Of a DNA stretch of 27,303 nucleotides, positions 9,501 to 18,091 are shown in pieces. The position numbers and the translations under genes were made by a program. The stretch is taken from positions 1 to 27,303 of the forward strand of contig JBNGDP010000039.1 in NCBI GenBank assembly GCA_049975345.1, read 5' to 3'. Position 1 is the first letter of the stretch. Each line of letters opens with the position of its first letter. The notes beneath the pieces were generated by a model. The model did not search any database. It was not told where the DNA came from and was given only the letters and a program-made list of their open reading frames with translations. This DNA comes from Oceanipulchritudo sp049975345. Lineage in GTDB: Bacteria; Verrucomicrobiota; Verrucomicrobiia; Opitutales; Oceanipulchritudinaceae.

Positions 9501-12500
9501 CCCGCCTGCTCGTGGGCCTGTGGACGGCGGCGCCCGCAGTCGCCTGGTGGCTCAGCCGGCCGATCCAACCCGCCACGCCCAAGCTCACTCGGGAGCAGCA
9601 ATTCTTTCTCCGGCGCTCAGCCCGGCGGCACTGGCATTATTTCGAGACCTTTGTCACCGCGGAGCAGAACTGGCTGCCGCCCGACAACGTCCAGGAACAG
9701 CCCGCAACCCGGGTCGCATCGCGAACCTCGCCGACGAACCTGGGCCTGGCCCTGCTCGCTAACCTGGCCGCGCGGGATTTTGGATACCTGTCGGCGGGAG
9801 GGTTGATCCAGCGCACACGGGACGCACTCGGCACGATGTGCCGGATGGAACGGCACCAGGGGCACTTCTACAACTGGTATGATACCCGCACCCTGCAACC
9901 GCTGCCGCCTCTGTATGTGTCCAGTGTCGATAGCGGCAACCTGGCCGGACACCTCCTGACCCTTGGCGCCGGCTTGCGGGAACAGGCGGACGAAAGAATC
10001 CATACCGCAAGGGTATTCGCCGGCCTGTTCGATACGGCGACGATTCTCGCTTCCATGGCCGGCGACAATGTGCTGGCAACAAAGCTGATCCGGGAACTCG
10101 AAAATCCTCCGGCGCAATTGCGTGCGGCGGCTGAATTGCTGGAACGGGCGGCCGCCGATGCCGCCCGCATCGCGGCCGCGGCAACGGACCAGGGCGAGGG
10201 CCTCACAGATTGGGCCCGGACGCTGCAGTACAATTGCGAGGAGCACCTGGACGAACTGCGCCACCTGGCGCCCTGGCTGGCGCTTCCCATTCCCGATACC
10301 GGGGAAGTGGCGGGGCTGGATGAACCGCCAACCCTGCGGGAGCTGGCCGGTTTTGCAGACACCCTCGCCCCGCCGGCTGACGCGGCCGTCCTGACAGCCG
10401 CCGGGCGGGCAGCTGCGCGCCTGAGCGAGCTTGAGGAGCTGGCCTGCCGGTGCGAGGAACTCGCCGAAATGGATTTCACCTTCCTGTTCGACGTATCGAG
10501 AAAACTGTTCATTACCGGATTCAACGTCGGCGAATGTCGCGCCGATCCCGGCCACTACGACCTTCTCGCCTCGGAGGCGCGCCAGTGCAGCTATGTCGCC
10601 ATCGCGATGGACCAGGTCCCGCAGGACCACTGGTTCTCCATGGGGCGTCTGCTGGTGGCTTCGCACGGGCGACCCGTCCTGGTCTCCTGGAGCGGGTCCA
10701 TGTTCGAGTACCTGATGCCGCTGCTGGTCATGCCGAACTTCGAAAACACCCTGCTCGACCATACCTGCCATGCGGCGGTGCGCAAGCAGATCGAATACGG
10801 GCGCTTGCGTGGGGTGCCCTGGGGAATTTCCGAGTCCGCCTACAACCGCACCGATGCCCACCTGAACTATCAGTATCGCGCTTTCGGCGTGCCGGGGCTG
10901 GGCTTGAAACGGGGTCTTGTAGATGACCTGGTCATCGCTCCATATGCCACGGTCCTCGCGCTGATGGTCGCGCCGGCGGAAGCATGCAGGAATCTCCAAC
11001 GGCTCGCCCGGGAAGGCCGCGAGGGCAGCCACGGGTTCTACGAAGCCGTCGACTACACCCCTTCGCGCCTTCCCCCGGACGAGTCCAGCGTGACGATCCG
11101 TTCCTTCATGGTCCATCACCAGGGAATGAGCCTGCTGGCGCTGGACAGCCTTCTGCAGTCCGGTCCGATGCAGCGGCGTTTCATGGCATGCCCGCGGCTG
11201 AAAGCCACCGAGCTGCTTCTGCAGGAGCGCGTGCCGAGAACGGCCGTCGGAATACTCTCAGGGAAGCAGAAATTGGACGAGTCGCGGGCGAACCCGGGGG
11301 CGGGCGATAGCGCGATGCGGGTCTTTACCGACCCGAATTCGCGCGTGCCGGAGATCCACCTTTTGTCCAACGGCCGCTATCACGTCGCCATCAGCAGCGC
11401 CGGCGCCGGCTACAGCCGGTGGCGGGACCTGGCACTGACGCGCTGGCGCGAGGACGCAACCTGCGATTGCCGAGGCCTGTTCGTGTTTCTTCAGGACGGG
11501 GAAACCGGGGAATGCTGGTCAACCGCGTATCAGCCGACACGGCACGCCACCGAACGCTACGAGGCCGTTTTCAGCCAGGCGCGCGCGGAGTTCCGCGTGC
11601 ACCGCGGGGACATCGAGGCGCATACCCGGATCAGCGTTTCTCCGGAAGACGATGTCGAGCTCCGGCGCATTACCGTGACGAATCATTCCCCGCGCGAACG
11701 GGTGATCGTGTTGACCAGCTACGCCGAGGTCGTGCTGGCACCGCAGGCCCAGGACGAGGCGCATCCGGCTTTCAGCAACCTATTCGTGCAAACCGAATTC
11801 GTCCGGGAATCCTCGGCGGTCCTCGCCACCCGCCGAGCCCGCTCGGCCGGGGAACGCCCCCCCTGGCTGCTGCATTTGATCCTGGATGCGGGAACCCTTC
11901 CCGGGGAGATCTCCTGCGAGACCGACCGGGCCCGCTTCATCGGCCGCGGGGGAAGTCTGGCTTCCCCCGCCGCCATGCGCTCCACCGCCGCCTTGTCCAA
12001 TACGGTCGGATCGGTGCTGGATCCGGTCGCGGCGTTGCGCCGCCGGGTCATTCTGCCCGCCCATGGCAAGGCCGTTGTCGATGTGGTTCTCGGCGCCGGC
12101 GAAACGCGGGAAGCCGCCCTGGCCATCGTCGGAAAATATCAAAGCGCCCGCATGGCTGAGCGCGCCTTTGACCTCGCCTGGGTCCACAGCCAGGTGGTTC
12201 TGCACCAGCTGGACGCCAGCGAGGCCGACGTCCAGCTCTACTCCCGAATGGCGGGAGCGCTGGTGTACGCCGATCCGGCCCGGCGGGCAATTCCAGCGGT
12301 GCTAGCCAACAATCAGCAGGGAAAGAGCGGGCTTTGGGCCTACGGCATTTCCGGCGATGCGCCGCTTGTGGTGGTCCGCGTCAGCGACACAGCCGGAATG
12401 CAACTGGTCGGACAACTGATCCGCGCGCACGCTTACTGGCGATTGAAAGGACTGACCGTCGACCTGGTCTTCCTGAATGAGAATACTTCTGTCTACCACG

Positions 12501-15190
12501 AGGTCCTGCACAATCAAATCACCGATCTGATCGCCTCCGGCACCGAAGCGCAGCTGCTGGACCGGGCGGGCGGGATCTTCGTCCGCCGCCTGGAGCACAT
12601 TCCCAACGAGGACCGTGCGCTGCTGCAAGCCGCGGCCCGCATTGTGCTGGATGACCACAATGGAACACTGGCCGAACAGCTGCAGCCGCACCGGCTGGCC
12701 GAGCGCGCCGTACCCGCATTCATGGTCAAAGCCACTGACAAGCAGCCCGGCACGCAGATGACCGCATCCGGGGGCGGGAATGAGCCGCGCGACCTCCTCT
12801 TCCGCAATGGCCTGGGTGGTTTCACCCGTGACGGCCACGAGTACATCATCACCCTTCAAGCGGGGCAGAGCTCCCCGCTGCCATGGGTCAACGTTCTCGC
12901 CAACCCGTATTTCGGGACGCTCGTCTCAGAGAGTGGCGCCGCCTATACCTGGGTTGAGAACGCCCGCGAGTTTCGCCTGACTCCATGGCACAACGACCCG
13001 GTCGAGGATCCGCCCGGCGAGGCGCTGTACATCCGCGATGAAGATTCCGGGCGGTACTGGTCCCCGACCCCCTCACCCGCGCGCGGTTCGACGCCCCATG
13101 TGATTCGCCACGGATTCGGCTACACCGTCTTCGAACACACCGAGGACGGCATCGTCTCGGAGCTGTGGGTTTATGTGGCGATGGACGCGCCCGTGAAATA
13201 CGCTGTCCTCAGGTGCCGCAACGCCTCGGGGCGCCCGCGCCGCCTTTCCGTCACGGGCTATTGCGAATGGGTTCTGGGCGACTTCCGCCGCAACAGCCTG
13301 CTGCACGTCCGCACGGAAGTGGATCCGCAGACAGGAGCATTGTTGGCGCGCAATCACTACAACGCCGAGTTTTCCGAGCGCATTGCCTTTATCGATGTGG
13401 ATGATGCGTCCGCGACGCTCACCGGAGACCGCGCCGAATTTATCGGCCGCAATGGAAACCTGGCCCGTCCGGCCGCACTGGCCCGCGCACGCCTTTCCGG
13501 GAAAGTCGGCGCCGGGCTCGATCCGTGCGGCGCCGTGCAGGTCGCCTTCGACCTGCCGCCGGGAAGGGAGAAGGAAATCCGTTTGCGCCTGGGGGTGGGT
13601 CGCAGCCGTGCCGAGGTGCACGCCCTGATCCGTCGGTTTCGCGCGACCGGCGCCGCCCGCGGGGCGCTGGAGCGGGTCTGGGAGTATTGGAACCGCACCC
13701 TCGGCGCGATCAATGTGGATACCCCCGATTCCTCGGTCAATGTCATGGCCAACGGCTGGCTGCTCTACCAGACCCTGAGCTGCCGGATGTGGGGGCGCAC
13801 CGGGTTTTATCAATCCGGCGGCGCCTACGGATTCCGCGACCAACTGCAGGACGCGATGGCGCTCATTCACGCCGAGCCGGCGCTGGTGCGCGAGCACCTG
13901 CTGCGCGCGGCGAGTCGGCAGTTTCGCGAGGGCGACGTCCAGCATTGGTGGCACCCGCCGGCAGGACGCGGCGTGCGCACCCACTTTTCCGATGACTTTC
14001 TCTGGCTGCCCTATGTGACCTGTCACTATGTGGCCTGCGTCGGCGACACGGGCGTGCTCGACGAGAACGTTCCCTTCCTCGAATCGCGGGCGCTCCGGCC
14101 GGAGGAGGAGTCGCTGTATGAGTCGCCGAACCGCTCCGAAGAGACGGCCAGCCTTTACCGGCATTGTGTCCGGGCGATTGAACACGGCCTGCGCTTCGGC
14201 CCGCACGGGCTGCCGCTGATCGGCGGCGGCGACTGGAACGACGGCATGAACCGCGTCGGGCACGAGGGCCGCGGCGAAAGTGTCTGGCTGGGCTTCTTTC
14301 TCTACGACGTCCTGCACCGCTTCGCCAACCTTGCCGACTCCCGCAACGATCCCGGATTTGCGCAGCGCTGCCGCTCCCAGGCCGCGCAAATACAGGAAAA
14401 TATCGAGGCGCATGCCTGGGACGGGGACTGGTACCTGCGCGCCTTTTTCGACAACGGTGTGCCGCTCGGCTCCCGTACCAGTCCGGAGTGCCAGATCGAC
14501 TCGCTTCCGCAAAGCTGGGCCGTGCTCAGCGGGGCCGGAGACACCCACCGGTCGCACCAGGCCATGGAATCGGTCTCCCGGCGCCTCGTGCGCCGCGATG
14601 CCCGGATCGTCCAGCTGTTCGACCCGCCCTTTGACACGTCCGACCTCGACCCCGGCTACATCAAAGGCTACATACCGGGAGTGCGCGAGAACGGCGGCCA
14701 GTACACCCACGGGGCGATCTGGGCGGCCATGGCCTTTGCCCGGATGGGCGAAACCGAACGGGCATGGGAGATCTTCGCCCTGCTCAACCCCGTCCACCAT
14801 GCAGGCTCCCCGCACGGAATGGAAGTGTACAAGGCGGAACCCTATGTTGTCGCAGCCGACGTCTACGGCGTCGAACCGCATACCGGACGCGGCGGCTGGT
14901 CCTGGTACACCGGCTCCGCAGCCTGGATGTATCGTCTGCTCACGGAAACCCTTCTCGGGGTCCATCGCGAAGGCGACCGCCTCCGCCTCGTCCCCTGTCC
15001 GCCCAAAAGCTGGGGCGGCTACAAGATCCACTACCGCTATTACGCCACCGTTTATCACATCAACCTGCGGCGGGTCGCCGAGGAGCTGCCGGTCGCGCCC
15101 CTGAACCTCGACGGTCGGAATTTGCCCGGCAACAGCTTCCCCCTCCACAATGATGACCGGGAGCACACCGTGGAGTGGGGCTTCCACTAA
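6584..15190 (+). CDS. ndvB: Cyclic beta-1,2-glucan synthase (NdvB/ChvB type)
   Basis: A very large (2868-residue) inner-membrane enzyme, the usual size for this family. It builds periplasmic cyclic beta-1,2-glucans from UDP-glucose. The N-terminal ~400 residues are followed by membrane segments at ~413-470, a GT84 glycosyltransferase domain, and further membrane segments at ~820-860, ~890-910 and ~950-990. The transferase shows DTDTH (D630, D632), EGSFIGKGIYD and HRWVRGDWQ. The C-terminal half contains the beta-sandwich repeats and the GH94 phosphorylase-like domain that controls ring size, with GGGDWNDGMNRVG at 2547-2559. The start is ambiguous: ATG 6584, or GTG 6572 overlapping the regulator stop as GTGA, and neither has a strong ribosome site. 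It is the last gene of the two-component operon, so glucan synthesis is probably under that system's control. In rhizobia and relatives these glucans serve in osmotic adaptation. Confidence 0.95.
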   Translation: MERRARDIRNGEETAARGDEAPLRAELFSSEQLAQHALGLAGQRIMTGGPVRHGLLARLDGNERKLRAFNRSSVEGNSGPGRIAPAAEWLLDNFYLIEEQIQMARRHLPKGYSRGLPCLAEGASAGLPRVYDLVLELILHVDAQIDSASLNAFVDAFQSGCTLTVGELWAIPIMLRLGLIENLQRITGRLARAREDANLAEFWVERLRTMAEESPSRLVIVVAEMANTEVPLTSSFVAAFCQLLSRQSPVLHLARTWLEQRLGENALSIEHLSHQEGQNQAADQVSVSNSITSLRFIGSMDWKRFVDGQSRIESALRRDPAGVYAAMDFATRDRYRHVVESLARHSGATEPEVAGRAVDLATESARRNGSCDRAGHVGYYLIDAGLPVLERAIHVRWPWRRLVERMIHRAPSTFYMGGITALTLLGVSGLSWHIQSLGAPGPVFIAFALLFLLGASQLAVGLINWLSGLLVKPHALPRMDFSSGIAPDCRTMTAVPTMLKSSEGIDRLIETLEIHFLANRDPHLHFALLTDFADAPAEVMPGDDDLLAQAQAGIELLNQRHAPESGGRFFLFHRPRLWNDGEGVWMGFERKRGKLADFNAVLRSGSRHHFSAIVGDLAILPSIRYVITLDTDTHMPRDAAWKMVGAMAHPLNRPVLDGVRGIVTAGYGILQPRLSVSLAGARRSWFVRLYTGEVGLDPYTRQVSDVYQDLFGEGSFIGKGIYDVDAFRLATRGRFPQNTVLSHDLLEGCHVRSGLLSDVELYEGHPARYNVDVDRRHRWVRGDWQILQWLMPRVAAADGRRMQNPLSALSRWKILDNLRRSLVPPALVLLLLGSWFALPEAGLTVALAVVAILALPAVLRSGADFLRKPTDLPWAIHLRGAAGAGSRQAGLVFLSVVILPYEAWVNLDAIGRTLARLLVTRKRLLQWQTSGDSEGRARSTLCGFYHIMWIAPAVALAGGAILVATPSFQPLWSRLLVGLWTAAPAVAWWLSRPIQPATPKLTREQQFFLRRSARRHWHYFETFVTAEQNWLPPDNVQEQPATRVASRTSPTNLGLALLANLAARDFGYLSAGGLIQRTRDALGTMCRMERHQGHFYNWYDTRTLQPLPPLYVSSVDSGNLAGHLLTLGAGLREQADERIHTARVFAGLFDTATILASMAGDNVLATKLIRELENPPAQLRAAAELLERAAADAARIAAAATDQGEGLTDWARTLQYNCEEHLDELRHLAPWLALPIPDTGEVAGLDEPPTLRELAGFADTLAPPADAAVLTAAGRAAARLSELEELACRCEELAEMDFTFLFDVSRKLFITGFNVGECRADPGHYDLLASEARQCSYVAIAMDQVPQDHWFSMGRLLVASHGRPVLVSWSGSMFEYLMPLLVMPNFENTLLDHTCHAAVRKQIEYGRLRGVPWGISESAYNRTDAHLNYQYRAFGVPGLGLKRGLVDDLVIAPYATVLALMVAPAEACRNLQRLAREGREGSHGFYEAVDYTPSRLPPDESSVTIRSFMVHHQGMSLLALDSLLQSGPMQRRFMACPRLKATELLLQERVPRTAVGILSGKQKLDESRANPGAGDSAMRVFTDPNSRVPEIHLLSNGRYHVAISSAGAGYSRWRDLALTRWREDATCDCRGLFVFLQDGETGECWSTAYQPTRHATERYEAVFSQARAEFRVHRGDIEAHTRISVSPEDDVELRRITVTNHSPRERVIVLTSYAEVVLAPQAQDEAHPAFSNLFVQTEFVRESSAVLATRRARSAGERPPWLLHLILDAGTLPGEISCETDRARFIGRGGSLASPAAMRSTAALSNTVGSVLDPVAALRRRVILPAHGKAVVDVVLGAGETREAALAIVGKYQSARMAERAFDLAWVHSQVVLHQLDASEADVQLYSRMAGALVYADPARRAIPAVLANNQQGKSGLWAYGISGDAPLVVVRVSDTAGMQLVGQLIRAHAYWRLKGLTVDLVFLNENTSVYHEVLHNQITDLIASGTEAQLLDRAGGIFVRRLEHIPNEDRALLQAAARIVLDDHNGTLAEQLQPHRLAERAVPAFMVKATDKQPGTQMTASGGGNEPRDLLFRNGLGGFTRDGHEYIITLQAGQSSPLPWVNVLANPYFGTLVSESGAAYTWVENAREFRLTPWHNDPVEDPPGEALYIRDEDSGRYWSPTPSPARGSTPHVIRHGFGYTVFEHTEDGIVSELWVYVAMDAPVKYAVLRCRNASGRPRRLSVTGYCEWVLGDFRRNSLLHVRTEVDPQTGALLARNHYNAEFSERIAFIDVDDASATLTGDRAEFIGRNGNLARPAALARARLSGKVGAGLDPCGAVQVAFDLPPGREKEIRLRLGVGRSRAEVHALIRRFRATGAARGALERVWEYWNRTLGAINVDTPDSSVNVMANGWLLYQTLSCRMWGRTGFYQSGGAYGFRDQLQDAMALIHAEPALVREHLLRAASRQFREGDVQHWWHPPAGRGVRTHFSDDFLWLPYVTCHYVACVGDTGVLDENVPFLESRALRPEEESLYESPNRSEETASLYRHCVRAIEHGLRFGPHGLPLIGGGDWNDGMNRVGHEGRGESVWLGFFLYDVLHRFANLADSRNDPGFAQRCRSQAAQIQENIEAHAWDGDWYLRAFFDNGVPLGSRTSPECQIDSLPQSWAVLSGAGDTHRSHQAMESVSRRLVRRDARIVQLFDPPFDTSDLDPGYIKGYIPGVRENGGQYTHGAIWAAMAFARMGETERAWEIFALLNPVHHAGSPHGMEVYKAEPYVVAADVYGVEPHTGRGGWSWYTGSAAWMYRLLTETLLGVHREGDRLRLVPCPPKSWGGYKIHYRYYATVYHINLRRVAEELPVAPLNLDGRNLPGNSFPLHNDDREHTVEWGFH

Positions 15191-15201
15191 ATCGCCAATA
15201 G

Positions 15202-15245
15202 CAGGGTTACACCCCATGGCGGGGGATTGCGGCAATGTATAGAAT
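15202..15245 (+). promoter_or_regulatory. 7-2-7 operator plus -10 box of the csbD-like gene
   Basis: CAGGGTT-AC-ACCCCAT at 15202-15217 is followed after exactly 22 nt by TAGAAT at 15240-15245. The predicted start near 15252 gives a ~74-nt leader before the ATG at 15326. The layout matches the other four operator-promoters in the window. The site begins 11 bases after the ndvB stop codon, so csbD has its own promoter. Confidence 0.65.
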
Positions 15246-15325
15246 TGGTTCCTGCAAGGACGAATTTTCACACGCTCCGCCACGCAGGCGGGGAACACGA
15301 CGAACAAAATCAATCAGGGATCACC

Positions 15326-15523
15326 ATGACCAAGCTCGAAATCGAAGGCAACTGGAACATCACCAAAGGCAAGCTGAAGCAGAAGTGGGGCAATTTGACG
15401 GATGACGATCTTCAATTCGCCGAAGGCAAGCAGGATGAACTGCTGGGACGAATTCAGAAGCTCACCGGCGAAAGCCGCGAATCGGTCGAGAAGGCCGTCA
15501 AGGAAGCTTCGTCCTTCCACTGA
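15326..15523 (+). CDS. CsbD family stress-response protein
   Basis: A 65-residue, highly charged, soluble helical protein. It shows the CsbD-family pattern: GNWNITKGKLKQKWGNLTDD, then FAEGKQDELLGRIQKLTG and a final helix. CsbD-like proteins are general stress proteins of unknown biochemical function, induced in various bacteria by osmotic, heat or stationary-phase stress. AGGGA lies five bases before the ATG. The gene has its own operator-promoter and lies 152 bases before the ATPase operon. No clear terminator separates the two, so some read-through into atpD is possible. Confidence 0.93.
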   Translation: MTKLEIEGNWNITKGKLKQKWGNLTDDDLQFAEGKQDELLGRIQKLTGESRESVEKAVKEASSFH

Positions 15524-15675
15524 ACGTCGGTGGCATCCTGAACCGGATTCCGGATGCCGCGAAGGACAAGGCGACTGCTGATGGTAGGAATCGGGAGATC
15601 AACGGAGCCTACGAGGTTCGCGGCGGCCGCTTCCGTAACCATTTCATCAATACATCAGGAGAGTGATTGAACGGC

Positions 15676-17070
15676 ATGAATGACACACTCAATCCGGCCA
15701 ATTCCGGCAGGGTTGTCTCGGTGCGCGGCAGCGTCGTGGACGCGCGCTTCGCTGGGCCCCTGCCTCCGATCTACTCCGTGTTGACAGCAGGAGAGGGACG
15801 GCAGATCGTCGTCGAGGTATTGGCTCAGCGCGATGAGCGGCATGTGCGCGGGATCGCGCTGACGCCCACGCAGGGCCTGGCGCGCGGCATGCCGGTGGAG
15901 GACTCGGGCGGACCGCTGCAGGTGCCGGTCGGGAAAAACATCCTTTCGCGGATGTTTAATGTGTTTGGCGACGCCATTGACCGCGAACCTGAACTGTCCG
16001 ATGTGCAGTGGCGATCGGTGCATCGCGCGCCGCCGCCGCTGGCCCGACGGTCCACCAAGTCCGATGTGTTTGAAACGGGCATCAAGGTGATTGATGTGCT
16101 CATGCCCTTGGAGAAAGGCGGCAAGGCCGGACTGTTCGGCGGGGCGGGCGTGGGCAAGACGGTGCTGCTCACCGAAATGATCCACAACATGATCGGGCAT
16201 CAGGAGGGCGTGAGCATTTTTTGCGGCATTGGCGAACGCTGTCGGGAAGGCGAGGAGCTGTACCGCGAGATGAAGGAAGCCGGCGTATTGCCCGATATGG
16301 TGATGCTTTTTGGCCAGATGAACGAGCCGCCGGGCGCCCGGTTCCGTGTGGGCCACGCGGCACTGACGATGGCCGAGTATTTCCGCGACGACGAGCATCG
16401 CGACGTGCTGCTGCTGGTTGATAACATCTTCCGGTTCATCCAGGCTGGCTCGGAGGTCTCCGGCCTGATGGGTCAGATGCCGTCGCGGCTGGGCTATCAG
16501 CCCACCATGGGCACCGAGTTGTCCGCCCTGGAAGAGCGCATCGCCAACACCGACACCGGCGCGGTCACCTCGATTCAGGCTGTTTATGTGCCGGCCGACG
16601 ATTTCACCGATCCGGCCGCGGTGCATACCTTCTCGCATCTCTCCGCATCCATCGTGCTGTCGCGCAAACGGGCAAGCGAGGGGCTTTACCCGGCCATCGA
16701 CCCGCTTCAATCCAGCTCCAAGATGGCCACCCCGGGAATTGTGGGAGAACGGCACTACAATTTGGCGCGCGAGGTCCGGCGCACGCTTGCGCAGTATTCA
16801 GAACTCAAGGACATCATCGCGATGCTCGGCCTGGAGCAGCTTTCGCCGGAGGACCGCAACGTCGTCGCCCGCGCCCGCCGGCTGGAGCGTTTTCTCACCC
16901 AGCCCTTCTTCACGACCGAGCAGTTCACCGGCCTGAAGGGGAAACTGGTCAGCCTTGCCGACGCGCTCGACGGCTGTGAACGCATCCTGCACGACGAATT
17001 CAAAGACCTTCCTGAGCGCGCGCTCTACATGATCGGACCGATCAGCGAAACGAAAGGGAAACCAAAGTGA
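15676..17070 (+). CDS. atpD: N-ATPase subunit beta
   Basis: The catalytic beta subunit of the rotary ATPase head, 464 residues. The P-loop GGAGVGKT is at 155-162, followed by the GERCREGEELY region. The C-terminal domain carries LEQLSPED, equivalent to the DELSEED lever of ordinary F-ATPases. It is the first gene of a cluster in the order D-C-Q-R-B-E-F-A-G. The usual F-ATPase order is B-E-F-H-A-G-D-C, so the order alone marks this as the N-type enzyme. The start is uncertain: AGGAGA at 15658-15663 is far from the ATG at 15676 and very close to an in-frame TTG at 15667. The stop overlaps the next gene as GTGA. Confidence 0.96.
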   Translation: MNDTLNPANSGRVVSVRGSVVDARFAGPLPPIYSVLTAGEGRQIVVEVLAQRDERHVRGIALTPTQGLARGMPVEDSGGPLQVPVGKNILSRMFNVFGDAIDREPELSDVQWRSVHRAPPPLARRSTKSDVFETGIKVIDVLMPLEKGGKAGLFGGAGVGKTVLLTEMIHNMIGHQEGVSIFCGIGERCREGEELYREMKEAGVLPDMVMLFGQMNEPPGARFRVGHAALTMAEYFRDDEHRDVLLLVDNIFRFIQAGSEVSGLMGQMPSRLGYQPTMGTELSALEERIANTDTGAVTSIQAVYVPADDFTDPAAVHTFSHLSASIVLSRKRASEGLYPAIDPLQSSSKMATPGIVGERHYNLAREVRRTLAQYSELKDIIAMLGLEQLSPEDRNVVARARRLERFLTQPFFTTEQFTGLKGKLVSLADALDGCERILHDEFKDLPERALYMIGPISETKGKPK

Positions 17071-17456
17071 ACCTCAAGGTGCTCCTGCCCTTTCAAATCT
17101 TCGCCGCGAAAACCGGCGTCACGCGAATTGTCGCGGAGACGTTGGACGGCTCGTTGGGACTGCTGCCTCGCCGGCTCGATTGCGTGGCCGCGCTCGCGCC
17201 GGGGATACTGATCTACGAAACCGAAACGGATGGGGAGGTGTTCGTCGCCGTGGACGAGGGAGTGCTGGTCAAGACCGGACCGGACGTGCTGGTGTCGGTG
17301 CGGCGGGCAGTCGGCGGAACGGACCTCGCTCAATTGAGCGAGACGGTGGAAAAGGAGTTTTTGACGTTGGATGTACACGAGCAAAACACACGGACCGTCA
17401 TGGCAAAACTGGAAACCGGATTCCTGCGTCGCTTAGCGACTTTTCAACATGAGTGA
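17067..17456 (+). CDS. atpC: N-ATPase subunit epsilon
   Basis: A 129-residue central-stalk epsilon subunit. The N-terminal beta-sandwich is visible (LKVLLPFQIFA, DGSLGLLPRRLDCVAAL, EVFVAVDEGVLVKTG). The C-terminal part is short and helical (RTVMAKLETGFLRRLATF). It starts with GTG overlapping the atpD stop, with AAAGGGAAA just upstream, so translation is coupled. Epsilon couples gamma to the c-ring. It directly follows atpD, as in other N-ATPase operons, and overlaps the next gene by eight bases. Confidence 0.93.
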   Translation: MNLKVLLPFQIFAAKTGVTRIVAETLDGSLGLLPRRLDCVAALAPGILIYETETDGEVFVAVDEGVLVKTGPDVLVSVRRAVGGTDLAQLSETVEKEFLTLDVHEQNTRTVMAKLETGFLRRLATFQHE

Positions 17457-17784
17457 CAAGCCCGGCAAAATCCCGAAGAACGAGCCGCCCTTCGCCGGGC
17501 GGATCGGCGCGAAGGCGACTCGCAAACTCAAGGCGCGGCGCAACCCCACGCAGGGCGTGTGGTTCGGTCTGGGCATGATGGGGTTGATCGGCTGGTCGGT
17601 GGCGATTCCAACGCTGCTCGGCGCAGCGCTTGGACTGTGGCTGGACAAGGAGTATCCGGGAGGCCGGTCGTGGACGCTGGCCCTGCTGGTGGCGGGGCTG
17701 ACGATCGGCTGTTTGAACGCGTGGTTTTGGGTGTCCAAGGAAGACAAAGCCATGCGGGACGAAACGGAGGACGACGATGAATGA
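17449..17784 (+). CDS. atpQ: N-ATPase accessory membrane subunit AtpQ (AtpI-like)
   Basis: A 111-residue membrane protein. A basic, soluble N-terminus (~45 residues) is followed by two membrane segments: GVWFGLGMMGLIGWSVAIPT with its continuation LLGAALGLWL, and WTLALLVAGLTIGCLNAWFW. It resembles the AtpI/F0F1-ATPase-associated family. In N-ATPase operons this place between epsilon and AtpR is held by AtpQ, thought to help assemble or stabilise the membrane rotor. Overlaps of eight bases on each side indicate tight coupling. The assignment rests on both position and the hydropathy pattern. Confidence 0.88.
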   Translation: MSDKPGKIPKNEPPFAGRIGAKATRKLKARRNPTQGVWFGLGMMGLIGWSVAIPTLLGAALGLWLDKEYPGGRSWTLALLVAGLTIGCLNAWFWVSKEDKAMRDETEDDDE

Positions 17785-18091
17785 ACCCCTGATGGTTGTG
17801 CTGGCCGGGTTTGTGGGTCTCGTCCTCGGCGGCGTATTCTTCGGCGGCCTCTGGTGGACGGTGCGCAAGGGCGCTTCGTCGCCACGGCCGGCGCTCTGGT
17901 TCGGCGGCAGCATGCTGGTGCGTACGGGCATTGTCCTGGCGGGATTTTATCTAGTCTCCGGTGGCCAATGGCAGCGGCTGCTTGTGTGTCTGCTGGGATT
18001 TGTTATCGCGAGGTTCCTGGTGATGCGGCTCACCCGCGCGCCGTCCGGCCTCCCCTACCCCCGCGGCAAGGAGGCCCGTCATGCGCCTTAG
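17777..18091 (+). CDS. atpR: N-ATPase subunit AtpR
   Basis: A 104-residue protein with three predicted membrane segments: LMVVLAGFVGLVLGGVFFGG, LVRTGIVLAGFYLVSGG and LLVCLLGFVIARFLVM. An Arg lies at the start of the second (LVRTG) and another inside the third (IARFL). AtpR is found only in N-ATPase operons, always next to AtpQ, and has no counterpart in ordinary F-ATPases. Its exact role is unsettled; it has been proposed to interact with the c-ring. It overlaps atpQ by eight bases and atpB by eleven, and the strong AAGGAGG of atpB lies within it. Confidence 0.9.
   Translation: MNEPLMVVLAGFVGLVLGGVFFGGLWWTVRKGASSPRPALWFGGSMLVRTGIVLAGFYLVSGGQWQRLLVCLLGFVIARFLVMRLTRAPSGLPYPRGKEARHAP

Noticed and set aside
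13073..15313. Long minus-strand open frame of 746 codons opposite ndvB
   Set aside because: It is a shadow of the GC-rich ndvB coding frame. The sense frame has clear GT84/GH94 motifs and the antisense translation is low-complexity. The same applies to the antisense frame at 9617-11119.
15532..15558. Hairpin GGCATCC/GGATGCC between csbD and atpD
   Set aside because: The stem is 7 bp with a 13-base loop and no T-run. It is too weak to call a terminator, so whether csbD transcripts stop here stays open.
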